DNA of 64,000 nt from an uncultured Bacteroidales bacterium (GCA_902766045.1 CACXCA010000071.1:45978-109977), one strand, 5' to 3'. Positions 36,326 to 46,244 are shown, counted from the stretch's first letter. Numbers and translations are program-made. Notes: generated by a model not told the origin, from the sequence alone.

Positions 36326-36967
36326 TTATTCTGTTTCTTCTTCTCCTTTAATATGAGGTAATCCTATCTGGTATTTTACTGCTATGATTCGAGTGAGTGC
36401 TACACTCAATGCGCATAGTACCTGTACAATTGTATTGTCGTTGAAAATCATGTCGGTGGCATAATATACGATGCCTCCGATTATGCAGGCTATGGCATAT
36501 ATTTCTTTCCTGAATATCAGTGGTATTTGATTGATGAAGATGTCTCGTATGATACCTCCTGCTGCTCCGGTGATGGTACCCATGATGATAGCCACCCAAA
36601 ATGGATAGTGGCAATCCAGTGTTTTCTCAATTCCAACCACGGTAAATAGGGCTAAACCAATGGTGTCGAAAATAAAGAAGGTGTTATTTAGACGGATAAG
36701 ATGTTTTCTGAATAATATAACAAAAATGAGGGCAATGGCCGTCCATATCATATAGCTGGAGTTCAGCATCCAGAAGGGGGTCAGATCGAGACAAAGATCT
36801 CTGATTGTACCTCCGCCGATGGCTGTGACCAATCCTACGACGTAGGCTCCAAATAGGTCGAAATCTTTTCCGGCTGCCAGACGTATTCCACTGATGGCAA
36901 AGGCAAATGTGCCAATGTATTCCAGAATCTCTGTGAAAAGTCCTTGATGGATGAAAAAATCAGTCAT
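36326..36967 (-). CDS. YicG/TRIC-family inner-membrane protein
   Basis: 213 residues with seven membrane helices in two repeated halves. The family hallmark is seen twice: 'AGKDFDLFGAYVVGLVTAIGGGTIRD' and 'VAIIMGTITGAAGGIIRD'. Members (UPF0126) are related to trimeric intracellular cation channels, and some have been described as glycine transporters. It overlaps the MerR-type gene by 8 bases and is the last gene of the M23-MerR-TRIC unit. Confidence 0.9.
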   Translation of the reverse strand: MTDFFIHQGLFTEILEYIGTFAFAISGIRLAAGKDFDLFGAYVVGLVTAIGGGTIRDLCLDLTPFWMLNSSYMIWTAIALIFVILFRKHLIRLNNTFFIFDTIGLALFTVVGIEKTLDCHYPFWVAIIMGTITGAAGGIIRDIFINQIPLIFRKEIYAIACIIGGIVYYATDMIFNDNTIVQVLCALSVALTRIIAVKYQIGLPHIKGEEETE

Positions 36968-37340
36968 TGTGCTCGCTCTCCTCTGTGATGTTTAGTCGTT
37001 GATCAAATGCTTTTCTGAGTTGTTGGATATTGTTTTTTATCTCTTGGAGTTTTAAAACAATTTCGTGTTTCTTCTCGATGCCTTCTTTATCTGTTCTCAG
37101 AAGCTTTTGTGCTCCTTCAATGGTTAGTTTTCTCTCTTTTAGAAGATGGTTGACCAGTTGTATGTTTTTGATCTCTTTCTTTGTGTATCGTCGTGTTCCT
37201 TTATCGCTCTTTTTAGGGGAGATGAAAGGAAAATCTTTTTCCCAAAATCGGAGTGTTGATTCGTTGATGTTGAGAATTTTGGCTACTTCACTGATGGAGT
37301 AGTACAATTTATTGTCATCCAAAGAGAGATCATTAATCAT
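36960..37340 (-). CDS. MerR-family transcriptional regulator
   Basis: 126 residues. The helix-turn-helix 'YYSISEVAKILNINESTLRFWEKDFPFISPKKSDKGTRRYTKKEI' occupies residues 13-57, followed by a coiled-coil dimer helix. It lacks the C-terminal cysteines of metal-sensing members. It overlaps both neighbours by 8 bases. In Bacteroidota a MerR-like protein next to an M23 peptidase is common, which may tie it to cell-wall functions, but its targets are unknown. Confidence 0.92.
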   Translation of the reverse strand: MINDLSLDDNKLYYSISEVAKILNINESTLRFWEKDFPFISPKKSDKGTRRYTKKEIKNIQLVNHLLKERKLTIEGAQKLLRTDKEGIEKKHEIVLKLQEIKNNIQQLRKAFDQRLNITEESEHND

Positions 37341-38304
37341 ATACGTTTCCGTTGTTGGATGTGATTTGAATCATCTCGTCATATTCTTTAGGAGACAAGT
37401 CAATATAATAGAAGTTACGAGGATCGGTCACCTTGTCTCTATAATGTACTTCGTAATGAAGGTGTGGACCTGTTGATTTTCCTGTGTTACCCATATAAGC
37501 AATTACATCGCCGCGATTCACTTTCGAACCTACGTGAAGATTTTTCACATAGTGATCCAAGTGTCCGTATAGCGTTTTGTATCCATATCCATGGTCAAGA
37601 ATGATACAGTTTCCATAGCCTTGCATCCAGCCTTGATGGATGATGGTGGCTTTTCCTGTGGCATAGATTTCAGAACCGATGTTTCCTGAAAAATCCATAC
37701 CGGCATGGAACTTAGGCGTTTTGTAGATTGGGTCTATTCTGTAGCCGAATCCTGAGGCCATACGTTTCAAGTCTTTGTTCTTGACTGGTTGTATTCCTGG
37801 AATACAGAGCAACATTTCTTCTTTGTTCCGCACTAAATTGATGACTTCGTCGAACGAGACAGACTGAATGTACATCTGGCGTCTGATGTTATCAAGCTTT
37901 TCAACGGTTTCGGCTGCAATGACTGAATTGGTTTTTTCTCGTATGTCATCGAATTTGGATTGAGAGTGGGAGAGACGACGTAAGTTTGCTGCAACAGGAT
38001 CGGCTTGTACAACAACACGGTATAGCTGGTCGTCTCGTTGCTCTATGTCGGTCAAGACTTCTTTTAGCTCGTTTAATTGAGAACTGAGTAGTTTATATCG
38101 AGATTCTAGCTCGGCATTCTCACTTATTAACTCTTTTTCGTGAGGTGAAGGAATGAATAGCGCAAAGATAATAAAGAATGCTAATCCCATAAGTAGTCCA
38201 CTTGCCAGGTGAGACATGAAGTTTTTAATTCGGTGGCGTATAGTGTTATCAATCCGTTCAAATGATAGGGTCTTAGGATTGAATTGAAATTTTGCTTTTG
38301 CCAT
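37333..38304 (-). CDS. M23-family peptidoglycan endopeptidase
   Basis: 323 residues. There is one N-terminal membrane anchor (about 30-50), a coiled coil (60-120), then the LytM/M23 domain with metal ligands in 'FHAGMDFSG' and 'GPHLHYEVH', and the 'YGHLDHY' motif. All expected ligands are present, so it should be active as a cell-wall endopeptidase. First gene of the operon, divergent from alaS, with a TACCTTTG -7 box at 38334-38341. Confidence 0.94.
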   Translation of the reverse strand: MAKAKFQFNPKTLSFERIDNTIRHRIKNFMSHLASGLLMGLAFFIIFALFIPSPHEKELISENAELESRYKLLSSQLNELKEVLTDIEQRDDQLYRVVVQADPVAANLRRLSHSQSKFDDIREKTNSVIAAETVEKLDNIRRQMYIQSVSFDEVINLVRNKEEMLLCIPGIQPVKNKDLKRMASGFGYRIDPIYKTPKFHAGMDFSGNIGSEIYATGKATIIHQGWMQGYGNCIILDHGYGYKTLYGHLDHYVKNLHVGSKVNRGDVIAYMGNTGKSTGPHLHYEVHYRDKVTDPRNFYYIDLSPKEYDEMIQITSNNGNVYD

Positions 38305-38333
38305 TTGTATAAAATCTTTTTTATTTTACTCTA

Positions 38334-38370
38334 CAAAGGTAATATATTTATTAGAAAAATACTAATTTTG
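38334..38370. promoter_or_regulatory. Divergent -7 boxes for the M23 operon and alaS
   Basis: On the minus strand TACCTTTG is at 38334-38341; on the plus strand TAATTTTG is at 38363-38370, 24 nt before the alaS ATG. The -33 elements are not clear. Confidence 0.5.
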
Positions 38371-38394
38371 CGCTTTGGAATAATTATATAAAAG

Positions 38395-41010
38395 ATGTTA
38401 ACAGCAAAGGAAATTCGCAAATCGTTTACCGATTTCTTCGCATCGAAAGGACATACGATTGTCCCTTCAGCACCTATGGTGGTAAAGAATGACCCGACAT
38501 TGATGTTTACGAATGCGGGTATGAATCAGTTTAAAGATATTTTTTTGGGTAATCAACCTCGTAAATATCCGCGTGTCGCGGACTCTCAAAAATGTCTTCG
38601 TGTAAGTGGAAAACATAACGACTTGGAAGAGGTTGGTCTGGATACGTATCATCATACTATGTTTGAAATGCTTGGTAATTGGTCTTTTGGCGATTATTTT
38701 AAGAAAGAGGCTATTTCATGGGCATGGGAATATTTGGTTGATGTTTTAAAGTTGGATCCTAATCGCTTGTATGCTACCGTGTTTGAGGGTAGTAAAGAGG
38801 ATAATCTGGGTCGTGATGATGAAGCGGCAGAGATTTGGGCTCAGTTCTTGCCTAAGGATAGAATTATTGATGGAAATAAGCATGATAATTTCTGGGAAAT
38901 GGGTGATACAGGTCCTTGTGGTCCTTGCTCAGAAATCCATATAGATCTTCGCGATGATAGTGAACGCGCGAAGGTGCCAGGTGTTGAGTTGGTGAATAAG
39001 GATAATCCTCAAGTGATTGAGATTTGGAATAATGTCTTCATGCAGTTCAATCGTAAGGCGGATGGCTCGTTGGAACCTCTTCCTGCTAAACATGTAGATA
39101 CAGGTATGGGCTTTGAACGTCTATGCATGGCATTGCAAGGCAAAAAATCTAATTATGATACGGATGTCTTCCAACCTATCATCAAAGAGATTGGTAAGAT
39201 CTGTGGTGGCGTTGAATATGGTATGAAACGGGAGACTGATATTGCGATGCGTGTAATCGCAGATCATATTCGTACGATTGCCTTTTCAATTACTGACGGA
39301 CAACTTCCATCGAATGCAAAGGCGGGTTATGTGATTCGTCGTATCCTTCGCCGTGCCGTTCGTTATGGATATACGTTCTTAGGACAACGTTCTGCTTTCA
39401 TGTATAAGTTGGTTCCTGTCTTGATTGAAACGATGGGAGATGCTTATCCAGAATTGATCGCACAACAACAATTGGTGGTTAAGGTAATCAAGGAGGAGGA
39501 GGAATCCTTCCTTCGTACGTTGGAAACTGGTATCCGTTTGTTGGACAAGGTGATGGCGGATACAAAAGCCGCTGGTAAAACAGAGATCTCTGGTAAAGAT
39601 GGATTTACATTATATGATACTTTTGGATTCCCTCTCGATTTGACTGAATTGATTCTTCGTGAAAATGGAATGACTGTGAATGAAGAGGAATTCAATGTGG
39701 AGATGCAGAAACAGAAGGAACGTGCTCGTAATGCTGCTTCTGTGGAGACAGGCGACTGGGTTACACTGAAAGAGGGCGAATCTCAGTTTATCGGGTATGA
39801 CTTCTTGGAGGCTGATGTTGAAATCCTTCGTTATCGTAAGGTGAAACAAAAGAATGTTGAGTTGTATCAAGTGGTATTCGACAAGACTCCATTCTACGCA
39901 GAAATGGGTGGTCAGCTTGGCGATTCTGGTTATATTGAAGCAGGTGAAACTAAATATGAGATCATTGATACGAAGAAGGAGAATAACTTGAGCATCCATC
40001 TGATGAAAAAGATGCCTGCCGATACGACTCTTTCTTTCCATGCTGTGGTGGATATGGAGAAACGTGAACAAATCGCATGTAATCATACTGCTACTCACTT
40101 GCTCGATTATGCTTTGCGTCAGGTGCTCGGTACGCATGTTGAGCAAAAAGGATCTTTGGTGTCTGCTGATTCATTGCGTTTTGACTTCTCTCATTTCCAG
40201 AAAGTTACAGATGAGGAACTTCGAAAAGTGGAGAAGTTGGCTAATCAAATGGTTCGTAAGAATATTTCATTGGAAGAATTCAGAAACATGCCAATTCAAC
40301 AGGCTCGTGATATGGGTGCGATGGCTTTGTTTGGTGAAAAATATGGTGATACGGTTCGTGTAATCAAATTTGGTCCTTCGATGGAACTTTGTGGTGGTAC
40401 ACACGTTAAATCTACTGGTCAAATTGGTATGATTCGTATCTTGATGGAAACATCCGTTGCTGCTGGTGTTCGTCGTATCGAAGCTATCTCAGGTGCTAAG
40501 GTGGAGGAGATGATGAATGTTCAACAAGATATGTTGCGTGATCTGAAATCATTCTTCAATAACACACCTAATTTGTTGCAGTCTATAAAAAAGACAATCG
40601 AGGAAAATGCTGATTTGAAGAAGACGGTTGATACCTATATGCAAGAGAAGGTGCTTCAGATGCGTGATAGATTGATCCCTATGGCACAAGAGAAAGGCGG
40701 TGTGAAGTTAATCACATTAAAGGGTGAATTCGCACCTGATTTTGTTAAGTCAGTTGGATTCCAGATTCGTAATGTGATGACCGACAAGTTGGCATTCGTA
40801 GCGGCTACAAGCATAGAAGGCAAACCAATGCTGACGGTTGTGTTGTCTGATGATGTGATTGCAATGGGTTACAATGCAAGTCAGATGATTCGTGAGGCTG
40901 CTAAGGAAATCCAAGGTGGCGGTGGTGGTCAACCATTCTATGCACAAGCAGGTGGTAAGAATTTGGATGGTTTGGAGAAAGCATTCGAAGTTTTGTGCGG
41001 AAAATTTTAA
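38395..41010 (+). CDS. alaS: Alanyl-tRNA synthetase
   Basis: 871 residues, full length. The class II catalytic core is at the N-terminus ('[26 protein letters not shown]'), the editing domain has the metal site 'NHTATHLL' and 'LCGGTH', and the C-terminal DHHA1 domain has the glycine-rich '[16 protein letters not shown]'. It charges tRNA-Ala and edits Ser/Gly misacylation. A terminator hairpin with two G-T pairs follows at 41066. Confidence 0.98.
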   Translation: MLTAKEIRKSFTDFFASKGHTIVPSAPMVVKNDPTLMFTNAGMNQFKDIFLGNQPRKYPRVADSQKCLRVSGKHNDLEEVGLDTYHHTMFEMLGNWSFGDYFKKEAISWAWEYLVDVLKLDPNRLYATVFEGSKEDNLGRDDEAAEIWAQFLPKDRIIDGNKHDNFWEMGDTGPCGPCSEIHIDLRDDSERAKVPGVELVNKDNPQVIEIWNNVFMQFNRKADGSLEPLPAKHVDTGMGFERLCMALQGKKSNYDTDVFQPIIKEIGKICGGVEYGMKRETDIAMRVIADHIRTIAFSITDGQLPSNAKAGYVIRRILRRAVRYGYTFLGQRSAFMYKLVPVLIETMGDAYPELIAQQQLVVKVIKEEEESFLRTLETGIRLLDKVMADTKAAGKTEISGKDGFTLYDTFGFPLDLTELILRENGMTVNEEEFNVEMQKQKERARNAASVETGDWVTLKEGESQFIGYDFLEADVEILRYRKVKQKNVELYQVVFDKTPFYAEMGGQLGDSGYIEAGETKYEIIDTKKENNLSIHLMKKMPADTTLSFHAVVDMEKREQIACNHTATHLLDYALRQVLGTHVEQKGSLVSADSLRFDFSHFQKVTDEELRKVEKLANQMVRKNISLEEFRNMPIQQARDMGAMALFGEKYGDTVRVIKFGPSMELCGGTHVKSTGQIGMIRILMETSVAAGVRRIEAISGAKVEEMMNVQQDMLRDLKSFFNNTPNLLQSIKKTIEENADLKKTVDTYMQEKVLQMRDRLIPMAQEKGGVKLITLKGEFAPDFVKSVGFQIRNVMTDKLAFVAATSIEGKPMLTVVLSDDVIAMGYNASQMIREAAKEIQGGGGGQPFYAQAGGKNLDGLEKAFEVLCGKF

Positions 41011-41065
41011 TGAAAAGTGTGTCTGATAGGAGATGAACGAAATGTTCTCTCTGTGATTATAGTAT

Positions 41066-41094
41066 GAGGGTGTATCAAATCGATATGCCCTCTT
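41066..41094 (+). terminator. Terminator of alaS
   Basis: The arms GAGGGTGTAT and ATATGCCCTC pair with two wobble pairs across a 7-nt loop, followed by TTTT. Confidence 0.65.
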
Positions 41095-41114
41095 TTCTGT
41101 TTAATACACGCAGA

Positions 41115-41138
41115 AGAGACGCACGGCCGTGCGTCTCT
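41115..41138. repeat. 24-bp perfect GAGACGCA palindrome
   Basis: AGAGACGCACGG followed directly by its complement. It shares the GAGACGCA/TGCGTCTC ends with the repeat at 32539-32590. Confidence 0.8.
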
Positions 41139-41143
41139 ACGAA

Positions 41144-41181
41144 AAAGAGACTGCCTTCTTTTTACGAAGGACAGCCTCTTT
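41144..41181 (-). terminator. Terminator of the C13 peptidase unit
   Basis: On the minus strand AAAGAGGCTGTCCTTC pairs with GAAGGCAGTCTCTTT (one bulge), followed by Ts. Confidence 0.8.
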
Positions 41182-41203
41182 CCTAATGAACTATTCAATA
41201 AAA

Positions 41204-43120
41204 CTATTTTAAAAGCACTTTTGTGACAACGGATTTGTCGTTGGAAACCACTTGAACGAAATAGATACCAGGCGTATTGCCACTTAAGTCTATTTCAGTT
41301 TGATTGTCACGGAATGAATCTTCATAAATGATTGCTCCGCTTGTGTTGGTAACAATGACGGTTTTTTCACCCTTCATTTCACTGAGGACAATTGAGATAA
41401 GTCCGTGTGTCGGATTTGGATAGAGTTGAATGCTTGCGTCAGAAATATAATCTGACATGTCTATATACTCTATGTTTTGCAAGTCATCCTCTTCAATAGA
41501 AACAATCACATCATTGTTTATAGCTTCTGATTTCACATTTGAATTCATGCATGTCACTCTTCTAGCATTAAATTTAGAGTCTGATTTGTTAACTTTAAAT
41601 CCTTTCTTCAACAGTACTTTGTCATAAGCTTGATAGTTGATTTGTGAGTTTGTTATTTTACTGTTGGCTGTTAGTTTGTGACCTGCTAAATATGTACGAT
41701 TTTGATTGTTTATCGCACTATTTATTGTGACATTCTTTGCAGGAGCACTGCTTCTTCCACAACCATAATCACATCCCACTGTTGCATCTGCTGTTTGATA
41801 ATTACCTAACTGTCCAACAACTAACCAATAAGAAGAATTCTCGGCGAAAACATTAACTGTTTGTTCCCCATATTGAACACCACCATATGACCAATATTGA
41901 GCTGTGTCTGCCCAATGAGCATATCTAGCGTGATTGAAAGCTTCGAGCATGGTTATTTCGTTGTCTCCATCTTTGTCTGCATTTGTATAGCTATCATTGA
42001 CGACATCGTAACCGGAAATAGCACAAGCCCATTTGTATGCAAAAGGATTGTAATAGCTATCGCCGACGGATGTCTCTTTCCTATGAGCTGCTGTTGCTAT
42101 GGTAATCTTTTGTCCCAATGTTTCTAATGGATGAATGAAACATCCACTATAACATTGCTCCATGACAATTGCGATAGGAGCCTTTATTCCTTGTAGCATT
42201 GTTGCTAACTCATTTGGATATAGCGTTTGATTCCATAGACATAGTCCATTGCCCACTTCGTTAATGTCACAACTTCCATGGTCTGTGGTAAAAATGTAGA
42301 GATGGTCATTTTCTTTAAGAATGGAACGTAGGTTATTAAAGCAAGCTCGTAAATCAGCCTTTTTTGCAGCTCCATTGATATCTTTTGTACCGTCACCATC
42401 CAAATCCTGAGGGGAGTCAATGTAATAACTAGAAGATGTATGATCGTCCCAATTATCGCCCAAGTGAAGATCCTTTCCCTCGTATGTTCCATCGGACATA
42501 TATACAAAGATGTTACTACGAGGAATATTATATACTCTCCTTAAAATTTGGTAATGCATGGAACAGTCGTTCCAATATCTACGGTGGTTGTTGACTGAGT
42601 CAGCTCCGCCACTTATGATTACTGCATACGTTTTTCCTTTCTTATCATTTAATGCCTTTGAACCCAAAGGTATTTTTGAGTATAAATTAGGAAGAACTAA
42701 GCCCCTTCCATCTTTATAAGATGTGGTACTTTTTAGTGTGCTATTTGAAGCCGATTTTCTTTGGGAATACGTACTTTCTTTCCAGTTGGATGGATTTGCA
42801 GGGGGCATAAAAGCTACTGATGATTTTACATTACCGTTGGCAACTGAAACATATATGTAACGACATTTATGTCCCCAGTTCGCAGTCGGATTTTCATCTA
42901 AAAAGAATACCCAGCAATCTTCTGACAAAACCTTTTTGGAATTGCCCGATATCAGTATTGTTTTTGTCTTTGTGGGATTGTACATGAAAACATACTCAGA
43001 AGGCAATTTAGCCTTTACATAATCGTATGCTTTTTTCATTGCTGTCGATTGGGTGACTGCCGCCATACACCCCATCGAATACAATAGGAATCCAAGACAT
43101 AATATTATTAATTTTTTCAT
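41204..43120 (-). CDS. Legumain-like (C13) cysteine peptidase with T9SS sorting domain
   Basis: 638 residues. After the signal peptide (1-20) comes a PepSY-like prodomain (about 22-110) and then the C13 fold: the 'YAVIISGGAD' strand (about 165), catalytic His281 in 'TTDHGS' and catalytic Cys323 in 'MEQCYSGCF'. Residues 560-638 form a T9SS type A sorting domain with 'LYPNPTHGLISI' and 'VTKVLLK'. It should be a surface-exposed or secreted peptidase, with asparaginyl or caspase-like specificity to be determined. It starts 12 bases after the preceding gene, so they form one unit. Confidence 0.88.
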   Translation of the reverse strand: MKKLIILCLGFLLYSMGCMAAVTQSTAMKKAYDYVKAKLPSEYVFMYNPTKTKTILISGNSKKVLSEDCWVFFLDENPTANWGHKCRYIYVSVANGNVKSSVAFMPPANPSNWKESTYSQRKSASNSTLKSTTSYKDGRGLVLPNLYSKIPLGSKALNDKKGKTYAVIISGGADSVNNHRRYWNDCSMHYQILRRVYNIPRSNIFVYMSDGTYEGKDLHLGDNWDDHTSSSYYIDSPQDLDGDGTKDINGAAKKADLRACFNNLRSILKENDHLYIFTTDHGSCDINEVGNGLCLWNQTLYPNELATMLQGIKAPIAIVMEQCYSGCFIHPLETLGQKITIATAAHRKETSVGDSYYNPFAYKWACAISGYDVVNDSYTNADKDGDNEITMLEAFNHARYAHWADTAQYWSYGGVQYGEQTVNVFAENSSYWLVVGQLGNYQTADATVGCDYGCGRSSAPAKNVTINSAINNQNRTYLAGHKLTANSKITNSQINYQAYDKVLLKKGFKVNKSDSKFNARRVTCMNSNVKSEAINNDVIVSIEEDDLQNIEYIDMSDYISDASIQLYPNPTHGLISIVLSEMKGEKTVIVTNTSGAIIYEDSFRDNQTEIDLSGNTPGIYFVQVVSNDKSVVTKVLLK

Positions 43121-43132
43121 TCTGTCTCTTTT

Positions 43133-44230
43133 TTATTTTTTCAACATTTCAACTTCTGCTTTTAATGCTTGATTCTCCTTTTGTAATTGAATCATGTGGA
43201 GTGTTAATTCCTCAATCTTCTCCAATAAAAGATTGCTCATCTCTGCAACATTCATTCCGTTTTCTGCCATTTCAGCTGCGGAAGGAACACCAGGAAGGTG
43301 CTTGTTCTCTTTTACGTAGCTCTCCACTTCGCTCAAAGACTTCAAGTTGTAATTTTCAGCGAATACATAGTCGGCAGCATGATTCATCTCTACATTGATG
43401 TCTTGTGTTTGAATCTTATCTGCTTTCAATACATTGGCTACTTCGATTTCGTTGTGACAAGTGATTTTGCCTGTTACATCTAAAGAACTGTTGACCTTGA
43501 CATTGTCATTGCTCAATTCGAATATTTTTTGGTTATATCGATTGTAGAACGTGTAGGTCATGGCTTGGAATGAAAGGTCTGTGTAATCGTGATAACCATT
43601 TGCTGTCAATTTCATACCAGCACTGTTGTCGGTTGCAATCCTAAGATTGGTACGATTGTTGTCGTTCGATGCCATTACTGTCAAACCGTTGTAGAACTTG
43701 TTGCTTGAACCTGTTGCTAAGAAACTACCTTGAATTGTTGCACTTCCTTTTAGTGTAGCAGCTCCTGTTAAAGTAGAAGTGCCCGAAACTGTTAGAGAAT
43801 TAGCTGTTAGTGAACTTGTAATCGAACATGGAGAAGTTGCTGTAAATCCTCCAGCCATTGTAGTTTTCCCTACTAATGTTGATTGTCCATTCAAATAGGT
43901 GTATCCATCTACTGTTAATTTTGCTTTTCCGTAGATATCACCAGAGGCTGTAACGGCGCTTAAAAATGACTTTCCACTGACGGTGAGACTGCTGTTGACT
44001 TTTGCAGTTGTTCCTACTGTCAAGGCTCCAGTCAAATACTCTGCACCTTTTACATATAATTTATAACTTGCAGTGGATGAAGAAGGGGTGACACCAATGG
44101 ATACATTACCTGCGTTACCTGTTAAAGGATCATTGTATAATCCATAACTGTTTGACTTCCATGATTGAGCATTGACACTAGCTGATAATGCAGTACCCAT
44201 CATAAGAACTGCGATTCCTTTGAAATTCAT
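43133..44230 (-). CDS. Tail-fibre-like repetitive surface protein with coiled-coil end
   Basis: 365 residues from ATG 44230, with signal peptide MNFKGIAVLMMGTALSASVNAQ. The body consists of short T/S/G-rich repeats ('LTVSGTSTLTGAATLKGSATIQG') of the beta-helix kind seen in phage tail-fibre-like proteins. The C-terminus 'HAADYVFAENYNLKSLSEVESYVKENKHLPGVPSAAEM' and the final coiled coil match a widespread Bacteroidota family lacking the autocatalytic S74 domain. There is no T9SS sorting domain. It is upstream of and joined with the C13 peptidase gene, so the peptidase may act on it or share its place at the surface. Confidence 0.78.
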   Translation of the reverse strand: MNFKGIAVLMMGTALSASVNAQSWKSNSYGLYNDPLTGNAGNVSIGVTPSSSTASYKLYVKGAEYLTGALTVGTTAKVNSSLTVSGKSFLSAVTASGDIYGKAKLTVDGYTYLNGQSTLVGKTTMAGGFTATSPCSITSSLTANSLTVSGTSTLTGAATLKGSATIQGSFLATGSSNKFYNGLTVMASNDNNRTNLRIATDNSAGMKLTANGYHDYTDLSFQAMTYTFYNRYNQKIFELSNDNVKVNSSLDVTGKITCHNEIEVANVLKADKIQTQDINVEMNHAADYVFAENYNLKSLSEVESYVKENKHLPGVPSAAEMAENGMNVAEMSNLLLEKIEELTLHMIQLQKENQALKAEVEMLKK

Positions 44231-44311
44231 GTGTTTTAAATTTAAATTGTAATATGGTTCTAATTCGTTCATTCATGTTGTAGTAGAACCTGATGACTTC
44301 AATATGAATGC

Positions 44312-44342
44312 TTATTATCGATAATAAATTATTGCAAAGATA
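44312..44342 (-). promoter_or_regulatory. -7 box and adjacent dyad upstream of the tail-fibre-like/C13 unit
   Basis: TATCTTTG at 44335-44342 (minus strand) and a perfect 16-bp dyad at 44312-44327 that would cover the start of transcription. The position fits an operator for a repressor. Confidence 0.45.
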
Positions 44343-44640
44343 ATATTATTTAATTTATTTCGTATAAAAATACGTAAAATATAATAGATAATTATCAACA
44401 CAATAGTGTCAGAATGGATTTTAGTAATACATATATTCGATTGAATGTTAATAAAAAGTGTTAATAATCAATATAATATATTGTACAGATGAGAAAAGTC
44501 ATTGTGAAATATTATGTTTCTTTCTTTGAAGATAAATTTTGTGTTGTCTTATTGATATTTGGATATTTTTGGCTGGTGTTGTGTTGTATCAGGTTGATTT
44601 CGTGAATTGTTGAGGCTTGTTTGTTGGTAAGCATGAAAAA

Positions 44641-44669
44641 AAGGTTGCAAAGATTAACTTTACAACCTT
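44641..44669 (-). terminator. Terminator of the rlmD-MPE-nif3-cdsZ operon
   Basis: The arms AAGGTTGTAAAG and CTTTGCAACCTT (minus strand, one G-T type mismatch) surround a short loop and are followed by a run of Ts. Confidence 0.85.
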
Positions 44670-44691
44670 AATTATATTATGGAATAGAATC

Positions 44692-45456
44692 TTATTCTTT
44701 TGGTCTTTCTTCGTTAGCCATTTCTGGGTCGATTAGGATTCTACCGCAATATTCGCAGATGATGATTTTCTTGCGAAGACGGATGTCCAATTGTCTTTGA
44801 GGCGGAATCTTGTTGAAGCAACCACCACAAGCATCACGTTCTACTGCAACTACAGCTAATCCGTTTCTTGCATTTTTACGAATTCGTTTGAATGCGTTCA
44901 GAAGACGCTCTTCGATCTTCTCTTCGATGCTTTTTGCTTTATCACGAAGTTTCTCTTCTTCTTGCTTTGTTTCAGAAACAATCTCTTCTAGTTCAGCTTT
45001 CTTTTGACTCAATCCCTCTTGACGGTCAGCAATCAGTTCTTCTGTTTTTTGAAGTTCATCTTTCTTTATTTCACTGTTCTTCTTTGCTTCTCTGATCTTT
45101 TTCTCATGAAGCTCGATGTCCAATGATTGGAACTCAATTTCCTTTGAGAGATTTTCGTATTCGCGATTGTTCTTTACATTGTTTTGCTGTTCTTGGTACT
45201 TTATGATAAGACCTTTTGCTGCTTCGATATCAGCTTTTCTTCCTGTGATCTCAGAATCGATTTGACGGATTTCATCTGATAAGTTGGACAAACGAGTGTT
45301 TAGTCCTGCGATTTCGTCTTCCAAATCCTGTACTTCCAACGGAAGTTCACCTCTTAAAGTCTTAATTTTGTCGATTTCTGAGTTTACTAATTGTAAATCA
45401 AAGAGTGCTTTTAGTTTCTCTTCTACTGAAATCTCTTTTGTATCTTTCTCTGACAT
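44692..45456 (-). CDS. Zinc-ribbon coiled-coil protein, CdsZ-like
   Basis: 254 residues: a long antiparallel coiled coil (about 15-195) followed by a zinc ribbon with four cysteines ('CGGCFNKIPPQRQL' and 'ICEYCGRILID', about 207-245). It belongs to the C4-type zinc ribbon family (formerly DUF164) that includes CdsZ, a chaperone for type III secretion in Chlamydia. In Bacteroidota it is conserved beside the nif3-like gene, here 2 bases apart. Its role is unknown; DNA/RNA or protein binding is possible. Confidence 0.9.
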   Translation of the reverse strand: MSEKDTKEISVEEKLKALFDLQLVNSEIDKIKTLRGELPLEVQDLEDEIAGLNTRLSNLSDEIRQIDSEITGRKADIEAAKGLIIKYQEQQNNVKNNREYENLSKEIEFQSLDIELHEKKIREAKKNSEIKKDELQKTEELIADRQEGLSQKKAELEEIVSETKQEEEKLRDKAKSIEEKIEERLLNAFKRIRKNARNGLAVVAVERDACGGCFNKIPPQRQLDIRLRKKIIICEYCGRILIDPEMANEERPKE

Positions 45457-45458
45457 TT

Positions 45459-46244
45459 TTATATGTAATTAATCGGATTAGTTTTGCTATCTGAAAAATA
45501 TGTGGCAAATTTAGCATTATTTTTTGAAACTATCTCATAAAAAATCTCTTTTGTGAATTGTTCAGATTCAAAATGACCAAAATCAGCCAAGATGATTCTA
45601 TCTTCAGCATCAAAAAATTGGTGATATTTTATGTCGGATGTTAAATAAATATCTGCTTTTTCTTGTATGGCATTTCGTAAAAATTCATGTCCGGCACCGC
45701 CACACAGTGCTACACGTTTTATTTTTTTTCCATCAGGAATATTTGTGTGTCGGATGGAACCAATGTTGAGCGTCTCTTTTACTCGACGTAAAAATGAATA
45801 AGCATCTTCTTCTTGGGGAAGATTTCCTACGATACCTAAGCCGAATCCGCTCTCATCGGGTTCTTCACACAATGCTTTTTCAACCGATATGCCTAATTTG
45901 ATGGCTGTTCTGTAGCTGACACCCTGCGGAGCTTTGTCAATGTTCGTGTGACAGGAATACAAGGTGATTCGATTCTCTATCGCTTTTATTACACATCGTG
46001 CAATGGGCGTGTCTGGCGTAATCTTTTTCAAACCAAAGAAGAGTAGGGGATGATGAGATATTATCAGATTGCAGTTTTTCTGAATCGCTTCATCTATCAC
46101 TTCTTCTGTGATGTCGATAGTTAGCAGAATGTTTCTTATCTCATCGTCTGGATGTCCTACTTGAACTCCACAATTATCGTAGCTCTCTTGATATCTCAGA
46201 GGTGCGAAATGTTCTATCTCTTGTGTGATTTCTCGGATTTTCAT
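45459..46244 (-). CDS. Nif3-like dinuclear metal-centre protein
   Basis: About 261 residues from ATG 46244 (MKIREITQEIEHFAPL). Family motifs include 'YDNCGVQVG', 'NLIISHHPLLFFGLKKI', 'YSCHTNIDKAPQGVSYRTA', 'CGGAGHEFL', 'ADIYLTSDIKYHQFFDA' and 'ADFGHFESEQF', whose His and Glu residues bind two metals. Members form hexameric toroids and have been linked to GTP cyclohydrolase-like activities; the function here is unclear. Its ATG overlaps the stop of the phosphoesterase gene by 4 bases. Confidence 0.92.
   Translation of the reverse strand: MKIREITQEIEHFAPLRYQESYDNCGVQVGHPDDEIRNILLTIDITEEVIDEAIQKNCNLIISHHPLLFFGLKKITPDTPIARCVIKAIENRITLYSCHTNIDKAPQGVSYRTAIKLGISVEKALCEEPDESGFGLGIVGNLPQEEDAYSFLRRVKETLNIGSIRHTNIPDGKKIKRVALCGGAGHEFLRNAIQEKADIYLTSDIKYHQFFDAEDRIILADFGHFESEQFTKEIFYEIVSKNNAKFATYFSDSKTNPINYI

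Larger units (their letters stand above)
44231..44691. other. Intergenic region of 461 bases before the tail-fibre-like gene
   Basis: It holds a minus-strand -7 box TATCTTTG (44335-44342), a 16-bp perfect dyad TTATTATC/GATAATAA (44312-44327) just downstream of it, and the cdsZ terminator at 44641-44669. The remaining A/T-rich stretch between 44345 and 44640 shows no gene or RNA that I recognise. Confidence 0.6.

Noticed and set aside
36960..37340. MerR-type regulator as sensor of metal export by a neighbour
   Set aside because: It lacks C-terminal metal-binding cysteines and no metal exporter is adjacent; the MATE gene is a separate unit more than 2 kb away.
39610..40146. Open frame of 178 codons on the minus strand inside alaS
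   Set aside because: Shadow of a highly conserved gene; no start signals or domain.
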